Source: Trichobilharzia szidati
Taxonomy: Eukaryota > Platyhelminthes > Trematoda > Strigeidida > Schistosomatidae
Reading direction: 5' to 3'
DNA: 64,000 nucleotides
Assembly: GCA_944472155.2 (NCBI GenBank)
Contig: OX235272.1
Coordinates: 98,152,020-98,216,019, forward strand
A model generated the notes under the pieces. It was not told the origin of the DNA. It worked only from the letters and a program-made list of their open reading frames with translations, and did no database searches. Position 1 is the stretch's first letter. Each line of letters begins with the position of its first letter. Positions 29,770 to 41,263 of the stretch are shown here, piece after piece. Both the position numbers and the translations under genes were made by a program.

Positions 29770-31430
29770 TGGACTTCAAAGGACTCTTGAATCCACTATC
29801 ACCTGCAACTCACCCAGATATACACCACCACCAACAGTACGCACATAACGGCCAGTGGACAGCTATCCCTACACAAAAACAGAAGTCTTGAATGCAATCA
29901 AGCTACTGGCCGGGAAGGCAGCTGAATCAGATGGTATTCCTCCTGAAGCACTGAAAACGGACCCAGAGACCAAGACAGATACTCTCACTCCACTACTGCA
30001 AGAAGTTTGGAAGGAAGGAAAGGTGCCCACCGATCGGAAGAAAGGCTGGCTACCTTGTCAAGCTACCAAAGAAGGACTGCAAGGACTGGCACAGAATCAT
30101 GCTCCTATCCACGCCGAGTAAAATACTAAGTCTCGTCATCCTTGAGAGAATAAAAGATGCACTGGATGCAGAACTACACCCTACCAGGACAAGCCGGATT
30201 CAGGATAGGCAAATCATGTGCTGATCAAATTGCAACTCTACGCATCATCATCACAGAACAAAGCATAGAATGGCAGTCAAACCTCTACCTCAACTTCATC
30301 GACTTCGAAAAGGCCTTCGACAGAGAGAGTTCACCGAAAAGTAATTTGGAAACTGTTTCAACACTTTGGCATGGAGTGCTTAAATCTTTATCAACCTCAT
30401 TCGATAGCTATATGGCAATGCCACGTGCCAGTTGATCTAAACAGGAAACTCAGCAAAGCGTTCTAAGTGAATACAGGAGTAGGACAAGGCTGGTTGCCCA
30501 TTATTACCGATGATACTTTTGATTGTGGTGGACTGGATTATGCGTCAGACTGTGTACAGAGAGTCAGAAGACAGAAATACGTTGGACTGACTTATAAGAA
30601 GACTCTAGAAGATCTGGATTTCGCGCGTGGATGATTTATGTTCAGTATCACACAAACTCAAAGACTTGCAGGTAGGCGGAAACCAACAAACTCGTTGAAG
30701 AAACAGCGAAGACAGAAACTGAAGTGTAAATAGAGAAAATGGAATTGATGAAAATAACTGACCACCAACAAAAAGCACCAATCACCTTCTATGGAAGAAA
30801 TTTGATAGAGATTACTTTCTTCACTCATTCACAAAGCATCTTTTCAGCCACAAGTGGACAGCACGAATTAGGATGCCAAAACGGGAATCGGAAAGGCAAG
30901 GCAGACGTTCATCCCTCTGAAACCATCTTGGAAATCTTCTGCTGTTAGCAAAGGGGACAAAATTCTGACTTTCAACACAAATGTGAAGACAGTCAGTTCT
31001 TCTCCACGGGTCAGAAACATGGTGCGTCACGGAAAGCATTTCCAAAAGGCTACTGCAGACTTTTATCAACACCTGCCTTCACTTCATATTGAAGACCAAA
31101 TCGACCACCAGAGAGAATCAGCAACAAGAAACTCTGGGGACGAAACAACCAAAAACCTATTGCTTAAAAATATATGTGGAAGGAAATGGAGACCAATCGG
31201 ACACATGCTGTGACAGCCATTGGGTGACATCACGCGCCAGGTCCTTGAGTAGGACCTCAATGATAAACAGCGAGTTGGGAGTCCTTTGGTGAGGGCCATG
31301 TGGGAAAGAAATGAGAGACCAAGGGCAACCATGGTGATAGTTGAAAAGTACCTCAGAGAATATGACAAAGTGGAGATATGTAATTGAAGTCCTATGTCCC
31401 ACTCAAAGCCCAAGGGGATAATAATTATAA
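29770..31430 (+). pseudogene. RTE retrotransposon, 5'-truncated and decayed
   Basis: Pieces of reverse transcriptase in several frames: YTKTEVLNAIKLLAGKAAES then DGIPPEALKTDPETK; LPGQAGFRIGKSCADQIATL; YLNFIDFEKAFD. They match the copy at 55830-57490 piece by piece (AGPDGISAEALKMDPET, DQIATLRIIIEQS, YLNFIDFEKAFDSVDRE). The FADD box region at about 30620 is destroyed by indels. The 3' end is near 31430, where AAGGGGATAATAATTATAAT follows. Frameshifts and stops throughout; no activity expected. Confidence 0.8.
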
Positions 31431-32114
31431 TCAAATATTTAAACATAATACATAGTGGATGGTTGATTTATTCATTTAAGTTTTTCTGTATATCTCGTTG
31501 TTGAACCAAAATACCTGGATTCTATAGGTTGATCGTCCCCGGGTACATTTGCTTCCACGATATCTAAAGATCAACGCTATGTCATTTGGTTGGTGGTGTT
31601 TGACAAAACTTAGGAATTTGAAACAGCATGTTCTGGGTCCGAGCCTCATCGGGAGCAGTGTCGCTCACAAGGGCAAGTGTAAAAGAGGACTAAGAAAAGT
31701 TCTATCCTAGGACATTTGATTTTATCTCTCTACTCTACTTACCTGAATAGTGATTTTAAGATACACATCTAGACATTAATGAAATCCAAACACATAGTTC
31801 AGTGAAGAGGTTTTTTCGGTGAATTTATTTCTTCAGCTGTATAATCGTATTGATAGACAATTTTTCATAAAAGAGGGTAGTAACAAAAGTGTTGAGTTTT
31901 TATGATCACAGTTATTAATATTAACCAGTACATAATGGTAATTGAGTAATTTTGTAAGAGTTACACAATAAGATGAATAATTTGATGAATGAGTTGTAAT
32001 AATGATGCACATAGAAACGAAGGAAAATGTGATATTATATATGAGTGCGAAAGCAATTCGTCAGTTAAGAAGAGTTAAAAACACAAGCAAAAATCAAGTT
32101 GGTAGTAAAAAACA

Positions 32115-32336
32115 AGGTTGTTACCACGATAGTAGAAGTGGTGGAGTTATTTTCTTTAGCTGTACAATCACCTCTATCAACAGTGGGACAAGTAATTTAG
32201 TGAGTTGTAATCAGGATGTACATAGAAACGAAGGAAAAAGCTCCGAAAGGAATTCGACAATTATAAAGAGTTAAAAAACAAACAAAATAACACGGTTGTT
32301 ACCACGATAGTAGAAGTGGTGGAGTTATTTTCTTTT
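32115..32336. repeat. Tandem partial duplication in Penelope flank
   Basis: The block GGTTGTTACCACGATAGTAG..GGAGTTATTTTCTTT occurs at about 32117-32157 and again at about 32295-32335, with related sequence between (ACATAGAAACGAAGGAAAA twice). The period is about 178 bp. The 11.2-kb copy holds only one unit. Confidence 0.8.
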
Positions 32337-32945
32337 CTATGCATGGATCCGCTTTCTCCGTCAGAATGGCTAGAGCCTCAGCAATGCAAAGGAGACGAAA
32401 GCGTATTTCCTTTGGCAGGTTACCCTCCACCTTGTAGATTCCACTGAGGGAGGAGTTTCTCAAGATAGAATGACCGGTGTTGACAAGGTGTCCAATTATC
32501 GCACTTCTTGTAATGACACTGCAACCATGCGGAATAGTGCTCTGGAACCATTTTATACAGGATACGCGTCCAACAGCGAATACACTTAACATTAGCATAT
32601 AGAAGTGATCAGGTAAGAGATCTCGTTTCTTAGGCTTCTATAGACCAATGGACGACTGAAGAACACTGATCTTAATGTTACTGGGAAGAATGTTCTTTTC
32701 AAAGATGCTGGAATTCTTTTCTTAAGTATACCGCAGGTTAAGTTTCACTTGAAATCCATGTTAATGTAAAGTTTCTTTTTTGGGACAAGTGACGTTCTGT
32801 TCCTCTTAAATTTCGATTTGATATTCTTGACAATGACTCTTGTTGGGTATTCACTTTGAATGAAGGTTTGTTTCAGAGGATCAAGTTCTGCTTCGAAAGC
32901 TCCAGGAATGCAGATGCGTCAGATCCGAGTGGCAAGAAATTTAAT
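32151..32945 (-). mobile_element. Penelope-like element fragment (endonuclease end), copy 2
   Basis: 32151-32726 is the near-identical partner of 11194-11769, with the same 99-residue endonuclease C-terminal frame at 32299-32598. It extends further into the RT-endonuclease linker: FEAELDPLKQTFIQSEYPTR then VIVKNIKSKFKRNRTSLVPK and KKLYINMDF. These align with CLNEELKIIRESLRKNGYPD.. and ATVPKKPMFIKLQFFGD at 18745-19740. The GIY-YIG core is frameshifted; inactive. Confidence 0.75.
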
Positions 32946-33945
32946 TAAATCTCATTTTCGTTCAACAGACACCCAACTGTATAAACTTAATGGTTGACCA
33001 ATCCAAGTGGGCTCCATATTGAATGACCTTACTAAGTTCTCATCAGGTCATATTGTTTGTCCAACCTCGAGAAAGGGGATTTTGGATTCGATTTCCATTT
33101 CAAGAGTGCATTTTTTTGTAGCATGGCAGTAAGACACACCAAAATGAACACTGATAATATACCAAACATCTCATTTAGTTCATTGTTCAAAGGTATTTCT
33201 GGTTATTCTCTACTAAGGAAACACTGTTCTTTATTTTCTAGGGCTTATTTGATTCATTTCAGCAACATTACTCTCTGTCACTCTTCCTTCTACACAGGTC
33301 ACTTTGTAGTGCCCCCATAATAACTCTAACTGAACGTTTATGGAATCACTTCATATACCCCCTTCATACCTTCACAGAAACTAAGTTTACGTATGCTTTC
33401 CAAATATTTGCCTTTGTATAGTTGAGCATTGGTTTTCGATTGTTTGATGTATAATTTGTGCGGTAATGCACGCTTGCTTTTGTTTCGCGTAATCTGAAGT
33501 TCGGTTTCGCCAACAATAGATGTTCCCAAGTTTTCACTTGTGCTTTTTAATATAGCAATGTTGATATTTGGTAGTATACAGAGTTTAGCACGTCATAGAA
33601 TTGAAGACTTGAGTATGTTATAGCGTACTAACTGGAGTTAGATGTAGCATTCAACAGTTACATTCAATAATCTGCTGCCGACCCAGGAATACGGGGGAAG
33701 AGAACGAACAATGAAGTGGGAAGCACAGCTTCTTTATTCTACATAAGGCCTCTATTATCCACTAATCGAAATGAATAGTGAATGCCTTGCATCATGTTTA
33801 ATAATGCTTCCTCGCCTCAGTTACCTACCAACGTACTTGAGAAATACAAGTGAAGCAACTGATGTCTCACTTTATACGTGCTACTGGTAGGACTATTGAT
33901 CATTATTTTGACGAAAAGTATTACTTGCTAGAGACTCACAGTTTG
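32946..33945. other. No recognisable gene
   Basis: About 1 kb between a Penelope fragment and the repeat hosting the SR2-like element. Short open frames on both strands match nothing I know. Confidence 0.5.
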
Positions 33946-34179
33946 GATCCCCTATTCTAAGTGATATCTGATTAATATTTAATTGAAGTTCAATGAAATT
34001 TATCAAGATGGAGGTTTACAAATGCCCTATGAAAAGCCGCTACCATACAGTTTGCCACAGTCTTCAGTTCGTGACTTTAAAGCGCTCTTGAGCTGCTAAA
34101 CACCAGTAGTTCAACACAATTTAACGTCAAGTTCACTTGTTGTTATGAGAGACGTACGCAGTTACACAATTCCTTGTAA
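33946..34179 (+). repeat. Host repeat, left part of SR2 target, inverted copy of 39392-39625
   Basis: These 234 bases are the reverse complement of 39392-39625, apparently without a gap; block ends were checked base by base. The repeat ends in ATTCCTTGTAA at 34169-34179, which is duplicated beyond the SR2-like element. Confidence 0.9.
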
Positions 34180-34396
34180 ATTATTTTTTATTTTTATTTA
34201 AACGCAGAAAAACTTGGTACAATATGGCACCAAGAAGATGCGCCACACAATAATAATAAAACAACATAGATTAAAAGTAAAAATATAGGTAGAAAACGGA
34301 TAAAGAGCTTCATCAGGAAGGAAAACAGTCATGTTTAACAAGTTCAAACAGTATTTGTTAACTATCATCAGGAAGGGAAGAAAGAAGGAAATTGCA

Positions 34397-37300
34397 TCAC
34401 GTTCGCCATTGATTACGATTCTTGGCCATATCCGATAACGTTTCGAGCCATCGATTCGAGCTATCTCGCGAACCCCAACCAGGGAGTCGTGACACACCAA
34501 CCGATGCTAATCTAGCACAAATATCCTTCATCCCACGACGCCACGTCATGGACTGACCACCCCTCCGCCTTTTCCATCCCGTCCCAGGGCTAGCGAACAG
34601 AGACCTGTACGGAAGCCTCTGGGATGACATTCGCAGCACATGTCCAAGCCACCGGAGCTGGTGTTTCCAGATGACGACACTCAATGAATGGTGATCTCCA
34701 CTATGTTCAAACACACGCCGCCGAACCTCAGAATTACTCACGCGATGATGCCATCGAACGCAAGCAATCCTGCGGAGACAGCGATGATCGAACACGCAGA
34801 GTCGCCGCACATCCTCAGCTCGGAGAGGCCAGGTTTCACAGGAGTAGAACAAGACAGCCCTCACCGAAGCATTTTATACCCGACCTTTGACAGCCAGGCT
34901 AACGTCGCGACGGCGCCAGAGGTGGCACAAGTTGATGTATGCCACCCTAGCCTTCATTATACGGTTGGAAATCTCATCCGTCACCCCACCGCCAGCACTC
35001 ACACAACTACCCAGGTACACAAACTTATCAACAACTTCAAGCGGTTAACCCACAAGAGTGAGCGCAGGTACAGACTCCTGCCAATCTTGTAACAGTACTT
35101 TGCACTTAGACGGTGCAAAGCACAAACCATACTTACAGACACTGATCGCCAACTGATTAAGTGCGATTTGGGCACCCTGCATGCTATCGCACAGTAAGAC
35201 GATATCGTCTGCATACTCGAGGTCGAAAAGTCTATCTCCAGGTAGCAGATCTACACCACCTTCACGCACATCCTTCAGAGTTGACTCCAGAATGTCATCG
35301 ATGGCAAAGTTAAAGAGAAATGAAGAGATTGGGCAACCCTGTCTAACCCCACTGTTGGTTGGGAACAGTGATGATAGTTGGTTGTATGCCCTCACTCTAC
35401 CTGAGGTGTTTCTGTATAGGACTTTCAAGATGTTAACAAATTTCTCAGGTACACCTCTCTCTAACAGACAGTTCCAGAGCACAGTTCTGTCCAACGAATC
35501 GAAGGCAGCCCTAATATCAAGAAACACAACGATCGTTGGCCTGCAATACGTGTAGCGGTGTTCCAACAACTGACGAAGGGTGAACACATGATCAATGCAT
35601 CCACGACCTGAGCGAAACCCAGCCTACTCTTCGCGAATCAATCCTTCACGTATTTTGCACAGCCTGCGAAGCAAGACAGAAGCCAATAATTAAGACGCGA
35701 CTGGTAGCAGACTGATACCCCTATGATTGTCGCATGAGTTACGTCGACCCTTTTTAAAGATAGGGACGATGATGGCTTCGTTCCACATTGATGGTACACT
35801 CTCAGTTTCCCATACCTTCCTGAACAACCCAGTTAGAGCCATTGTAAGAGTCTCGCCACCATCTTTAAAAAGAGCCGGGGGTAAATTGTCTGGGCCGGGC
35901 GCCCTATGGCGTTTTAACACTTAGAGTTCCTTACGGACCTCCGCTCCGGTGGGTGGAAAAAAAAAAAAAAAAAAAAAGCACTGGGGCTAATGACAGCAGA
36001 CATTGAAGCTGGTGGCCAGCTAAACTGTTTCCCGAAGTGCTCTGCCCAGCGTTCCAGGCGTCTTTTCAAACTGGTAATTGGCGTGGCATCTGCCTCACAG
36101 ACCGTCTCGCTGACACCTTGTTTCTTGCTGCCGGTGGCTCGGATGAGTTGGAACAGCTTCCGACTGTTGCCAGATGCAGCAGCTGACTCCATCTCACCCG
36201 CACGTTCTGACCACCAGGCCTCGCGGTCCTTACGTAAACACTTTCTTATCTTGCGCGTCAGCGCCTTTCGCTTATTGCTGTATTCGCTGCCAGCCGGAAT
36301 GGACCGGCGTTCATCCAGGAGTTGCAAGGAACTAGCAGAAACCCAGTGGTTTTTGGCGGAGCATTCTTTCAAGCCGCAAGCGGCTACACTAGCTCTTTGC
36401 ATGGCACCTTGCAGATGGAGCCAATGTTCATCTATACTACTTGGGGGGTTGCTGGCAAGCATTGATTGTAACTCATTCTGATATTTCAAACAAATAGCAG
36501 GTGCTACTAGTTTGCTCACATCAACGTTAAGACGACGCCTTTTATGAACCCCACCAAATCGCAAGACGAACTTGGCACACACTAACGCATGATCGGAGTC
36601 CAGGCATGTGCTCCAGAAGGAGCGACAGTCTTGTATGCATCCTCGCCACCGGAAACTGACAGCAATGTGATCGATCTGAGTCCAAGCTTGGTTCGCAGAG
36701 GGAGGACACCAGGTAGCGCTACGGCGATGGTTGTGCCGGAAGTTGGTGCTGGCCAGAAATAGGTTGTGATCCGCGCAAGGCTGCTTGAGACGGTCCCCAT
36801 TATCTGACCTGCGACCATGTAGTCCCCATTGACCACCTAGACGATTCTCCTCTGAGCTCAGACGCCCGACCTGTGCATTCAAGTCCCGAGCCAGCACTAC
36901 GATATCCCTCCGACCCGCCTATCTCAAGAGATCGTTAAGTTGGTGGTAGAACTCGTCCTTCATTGCATCCGGGCTGCAATCTGTTGGTGCATGGGCAGAG
37001 ACAACAAATAGACACCGCCTATCTGGCCTACTACTCCTTACTTTCGTATAACCTTCCAGCCTCACAGCACATGGACGGCTGTTAATGGGAATCCAGTCGA
37101 GCAGTGCAGCTTCGGCTCTAGCGCTCAGTGCGACGCCGACACCAGCTACGCCGGATGCCAACGCCACAGGGTCCCTGGACAAGCGCAGGTGGTACATGCT
37201 ACTAGAACTTCCAGATGGAGAGGATAATCGAAGCACTTCACTGAGATCTTGAATGCGAGTCTCCGAAATGCAGCAGACATCGATGGCGAGGCTTTCCAAC

Positions 37301-37422
37301 GTTCTTACCAACCCTGCCTGTTGTCCGATTTGCATCAGCGTCCGAACATTGTAGGTGGCCAGCTTGAACGCGGCACGCGGTTTCAGGATATCTGTGTTAG
37401 ATGTCACATTGTGGACAGCCAT
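34397..37422 (-). pseudogene. SR2-like AP-endonuclease / reverse transcriptase, broken
   Basis: From the ATG at 37422: KLATYNVRTLMQIGQQAGLV, ISETRIQ, then a TAG just before LARDLNAQVG (normally GDLNA), QIDHIAVSF and LDSDHALV (endonuclease active-site motifs). The RT carries LKRHRAPGPDNLPPALFKDG, WNEAIIVPIFKKG, box A VFLDIRAAFDSLDR, SGVRQGCPISSFLF and an intact LEYADDIVLL. The C-terminus ends LETLSDMAKNRNQWRT at 34397. Breaks seen: a frameshift at a 21-base poly-A (35957-35977, poly-T in the coding sense), and in-frame stops near 36919, 35920, 35690, 35630 and 35045. In life it would encode one protein for target nicking and reverse transcription. Confidence 0.9.
35957..35977. repeat. A21 homopolymer inside SR2-like RT
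   Basis: A run of 21 A on the plus strand, read as poly-Phe in the coding sense. It replaces normal coding sequence between endonuclease and RT and coincides with the only frame change in this element. Confidence 0.95.
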
Positions 37423-38014
37423 TTTGAGGGTTACTCACTAACATCTCGAAACGACACAGATAGGCTAGGAATCCAAACAAAGGCGAAAGGCTGTCGAAGG
37501 TTAAGAAGTCAAGGTGAGCAAAGGTAAAATACAGGAAACTAAGTATAAAAATAAAAGTAAGGTTGGGAAGAGATATATCAACTGAGACAACATTATTCCT
37601 TGAGAGCATTGTTAAGAGCGCGCGATGAGTTTCACTGATAGTCTGTTGCTTCATTTAATTAATTGTGTGAGGGCTGAGATACTGCCCGGGCGCCCAGACT
37701 GAAGCAGGTGGTTTTCTTAAGGGACCACCTCCCGAGCCTTTGACTTGGAGTCTAATCCGCAAGGCAGCGGAGCAGCGTCAGGTGCTGCGTTCACATGGTT
37801 GCCGGTGACCCATATGGGTTCGAACGCCATTTGATCCGATTGGATTCTGGAGCCCATGTACTCCATGGTAACTGCTTTTAGTCTAACCGCTATGCAAACA
37901 AGCTTCCCGGCATGGTAGCACCTGCAGGGACATGAGTCCCAGCCAGTTTAGCTTGTTGGGTCACTGCGGCATTCAAGCCCGACCACCACGGCAAGGTAGC
38001 AGTTATCGGCCGGG

Positions 38015-38106
38015 ATTCCTTGTAACTACTTTCAAAGACTAATGCTTGCACCATTCAACCAAAAATATGAAGTTCTGTGGAGAAAATCTATCAGTAACAT
38101 CGTGTA
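38015..38106 (+). repeat. Host repeat, right part of SR2 target
   Basis: It starts with the second copy of ATTCCTTGTAA and continues for 81 bases that are the near-exact reverse complement of 39311-39391 (two or three mismatches seen). Together with 33946-34179 it makes the complete 315-bp repeat found uninterrupted at 39311-39625. Confidence 0.88.
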
Positions 38107-38929
38107 AATGAAAACATAGTGTAAGAGAAAGGAAACTGTATCACACCTGTGTTACTCAGTCACATCAGACGACTGTTCTTGTTTTTCTTGAGCATAACAA
38201 CAGTACAGTTCTCTCAATGCATCTCCCTGTATAATTTGGGCTGTATGCCACTTCATCTGCTATAACTAACCATGTTTATTTGATGAAGTATAGCTGATAA
38301 TTTGACCAAGTATAAGGCTTTGACAACTCCAGTCATTTGTTTTGTGAGAAGTTGACCAAGGAGTCTATCATGAAACTGAATTTAAATCCCAATCCAAAAA
38401 AGTAAGGTGGTACGGATGAATACAACACACGCACATTGTGAACACAGAGAGACGCTTTGGCTTAACCGTTGTCGAGATTGTTCAAAATGTTACTCAGATG
38501 CCTTAAGCTTACAAGAAACGGGAAAGGTCTGTCCAGCCTAACAAACCGGATTCGAAACGTCATTTAAGGAATACCGGTCCGATAATCTAACTATTGTAGT
38601 GGTATAATGATTTGTAATACTAGTATTTCACAATGACTAAATTACAGGAAATCAACCAACAACACAGAGAGGAATGAACTTAGGAATTTGTATTTGGCGA
38701 AGTTATTTGCAATTCATATTATAAATATTAACAAACAACGGTAAGTATTGAAATAAAGTAGTGATAGAAATTGCTAATCTCGACATATTGCTAATAAACC
38801 GCCGAAAAGAACACCCTGTAATGAGGTTATTTGGCATTTTGTCGGTTACGAATGTTTGTGAAGGAAAAGTATGGTTTGAGCGGGGCCATTATTAGTTTAC
38901 TAACCTTCTTTTAGCATGGGGCTGGTGAC

Positions 38930-39265
38930 TGATACAGTTAACAATAATATTCCAACCAATGTCATTCTCATCAATTTTGTCAGGGCTCTTAACAAAGAAT
39001 CTGCTCCGAGTCTCCGGGTAAAATCAGACAGTCTCCACAATAATACAATGATAGGAAGTTGGAATCAGGACTAACTCAGCGGTAAAAGACTGGAAGAAAA
39101 AGAGAATGTATCACTGTTATCGGGGTGAGCAGTAAGTAGCGGTGTCCCCCACAGTGCACTTCCAAGCCTCCTTCTCTTCTTACTGTATATAAGCAGGATA
39201 CCGTTGATAACTAAACCAAGGATCAATGCGATTCGGCTGTGGTATCTATTCATTACTGTTGTCTA
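38930..39265 (+). pseudogene. CR1/jockey-like RT fragment
   Basis: Translation gives IPTNVILINFVRALNKESAP (box A zone; typical DVILIDFVKAFDKVPH) and, after a frame change, SSGVPHSALPSLLLFLLYIS (typical SSGVPQGSVLGPLLFLLYIN). Order and spacing fit one reverse transcriptase. The catalytic Asp of box A is Asn and the Gln-Gly of the primer-grip motif is lost. Confidence 0.65.
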
Positions 39266-39310
39266 ATTATGCATTACGTTCGCCAGTGGTAACGAGCACT
39301 GAAATGGGCC

Positions 39311-39625
39311 TACACGATGTTACTGATAGATTTTCTCCACAGAACCTCATATTTTTGTTTGAATGGTGCAAGCATTAGTCTTTGAAATTAGTTACAAGGA
39401 ATTGTGTAACTGCGTACGTCTCTCATAACAACAAGTGAACTTGACGTTAAATTGTGTTGAACTACTGGTGTTTAGCAGCTCAAGAGCGCTTTAAAGTCAC
39501 GAACTGAAGACTGTGGCAAACTGTATGGTAGCGGCTTTTCATAGGGCATTTGTAAACCTCCATCTTGATAAATTTCATTGAACTTCAATTAAATATTAAT
39601 CAGATATCACTTAGAATAGGGGATC
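39311..39625 (-). repeat. Uninterrupted inverted copy of the SR2 host repeat (empty site)
   Basis: Reverse complement of 33946-34179 joined to 38026-38106. In this copy CCTTGTAA is followed directly by CTAATTTCAAAG, so it shows the target before the SR2-like insertion. Its outer edge abuts the LTR at 39626. Confidence 0.9.
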
Positions 39626-40037
39626 TGTAGCGGTAAATAATTCCCCAAAATTATTGACCACAGCAGTCATCACTCAACATTGGATGCTGACCCTCACTGT
39701 TCAAGTCGACTTGTTTAGCTAAAGGCTTCCTGCCAAGCATCCCCGCCATTTGGTACTCCGTCGTGTCACGTGCCTGCACGATTACTAGCTAGCTAAGCAT
39801 TCACTTCAGCCCGCGATTTGGTCCCGAAATATAATACGTACTTTGGACGGCTAAATCTGGTCTTTTGCTTTATCTTTGGTACTCGAAGAACGAACACTGC
39901 AGGAGTTGTTGGTATAAGATCTTGCGTTAGTATACTCCGTACAACTCGCGAACGTCGATACCTGCAACCTCTAAACTGGTGAGCCCAACGTGATGATTGC
40001 TGTAGTCAATAATTTTGGGGAATTATTTACCGCTACA
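39626..40037 (-). repeat. LTR (or terminal-inverted-repeat unit), 412 bp
   Basis: It begins TGTAGCGG and ends CCGCTACA. The first and last 33 bases are perfect inverted repeats, extending to about 48 with two mismatches. TG..CA ends next to gypsy-type coding sequence suggest a long terminal repeat. The very long inverted ends would also fit a small TIR transposon. Confidence 0.6.
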
Positions 40038-40049
40038 GTACCATATGCA

Positions 40050-40650
40050 GTGGGGATGCCGATGGGCTATTCGATGGCTGAATGATTCCAAGGGTGAGCA
40101 TATGGTTGAACTGATTTCTAGCGATTCTCAGGTTGTGAGGAGCAAGTCATCGTGCTTCATATGTCACGATCTGTCCTGAGGTTATGATGTGATGCATAAC
40201 GGTGTTGCTTAGGCACGGTAGATTGTTAGACGCGCAATTAAGTTCTGGACACTTGTCTACAATCGGTTGTAAAGTTGGATCAAGGGTTGCCTTCATCTCA
40301 ACGAGTGACAAGCTGGGGCCTGTGTAAGTGATGCCTTTGATAGACGGTCTAGTAGTACTGTCTACCAGTAGTTTTTGGCAGACATCTACGAGTAAATCAT
40401 GGTGGTTAAGTAGGTCCGTGCCAATGACGGGCATTGTGACGTCAGCGAGAAGTAACATCCACTGAATAGGTTTGCGTAAACCTACTTTCAGATAGACATA
40501 TTTCCTACCGTAGTTTGTAATCGGTTTTCCATTTGCAGCCTGTAAGTTGAAGGTAGGTTCCTTCTGTCGATCTGCTGCTGTAGCAGGAAGGACGCTGACT
40601 TTCAGCACCTGTGTCGACTTGGTATCGGGTCTGGCTGACCACATCATGAA
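40050..40650 (-). pseudogene. Aspartic protease and RT start of gypsy-type pol
   Basis: An active-site VDTGAE is encoded at about plus 40604-40618, in a different frame from the following VSVLPATAADR, so a frameshift sits beside the catalytic Asp-Thr-Gly. Downstream: TFNLQAANGKPITNYGRKYV, MPVIGTDLLNHHDLLVDV (the conserved GxDLL flap-end motif), then HHIITSGQIVTYEAR, a TGA where Arg is expected, and RT residues up to PLHMV. By family knowledge this protease cleaves the gag-pol precursor; here it is broken and the polymerase is missing. Confidence 0.75.
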
Positions 40651-40684
40651 TGTAGGCGGCTAGTGCGACAGGTGACAGTTGCCG

Positions 40685-41263
40685 CTAATGCGTGCCAGCG
40701 GGATAGTTTCCCACAGACTTGGAGGCTTTGCCGAAATTACAAGCTCTTAGGCAACATTTCGCTTCCTGGCCATAGGTATTGTGATACCAACACCAGTCAG
40801 GGCTTTTTAGTGAACGTGGCTTGAACTTAGATCGACCACGTGAGTTTCGCCGTTGAGGGGAGTTCGGACGATGGTTGGAGGAATTACTAGGCATGCTTGA
40901 CCTAAGCATCTGGTGGATGGAGTTGCATAACTCTATCATTGCAGTGTCCCGACTCGAAGTCTGTTCAGCAACTGAGAATATTTCATACACTGGCCGTTTA
41001 GTTATTTCTAGAATTTTATCTTCAGAAACAGCAAAGTCATCTAGAAAAGCAAACTGAAGTGTCTGTACTGACCGTGGCAGTTTTGGTAAGAAGAGTTCTC
41101 TGAAGAGTTCTGGAACAAAATGACGTTGGCCGGTAACTTCTCTCATTCTTGAGAGGATGCTCCTGGCTGACTCGTCGCCTAACTCGACGTTGCGACATAA
41201 TTCGTCCAGAAGCTGTTTATCTGTGAGAACTTTTCTCATGAGGAGGGATGCTTTGAGCAACAC
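40685..41263 (-). pseudogene. gypsy-type gag with CHCC zinc finger
   Basis: The open frame of 192 residues carries a capsid-like segment (LLDELCRNVELGDESARSIL, then REVTGQRHFVPELFRELFLP and KLPRSVQTLQFAFLDD), a basic linker (RRNSRGRSKFKPRS) and the finger CWYHNTYGQEAKCCLRAC, spaced C-x2-H-x8-C-x4-C. That CHCC pattern is characteristic of CsRn1/Boudicca-type elements. Coding similarity continues upstream of 41263 (SNSYVLLKASLLMRK), so the true start was further 5', where stops now occur. Gag would package element RNA. It probably belonged to one reading frame with pol. Confidence 0.75.

Larger units (their letters stand above)
34180..38014 (-). mobile_element. SR2-like RTE-clade non-LTR retrotransposon, near full length
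   Basis: A 3835-bp element between copies of an 11-bp target duplication, ATTCCTTGTAA (34169-34179 and 38015-38025). On the minus strand: GC-rich 5' UTR (38014-37423), endonuclease, reverse transcriptase, and an A-rich end TTTAAATAAAAATAAAAAAT. Length and protein sequence fit the S. mansoni SR2 group as I know it. The empty target is preserved inverted at 39311-39625. Confidence 0.88.

Noticed and set aside
34684..36481. Long plus-strand open frames over the SR2-like element (up to 163 codons)
   Set aside because: They are antisense shadows of the RT and endonuclease coding sequence.
37800..37850. tRNA-like GGGTTCGAACGCC
   Set aside because: It lies in the 5' UTR of the SR2-like element, within the defined insertion, with no separate ends; not called as an independent tRNA or SINE.
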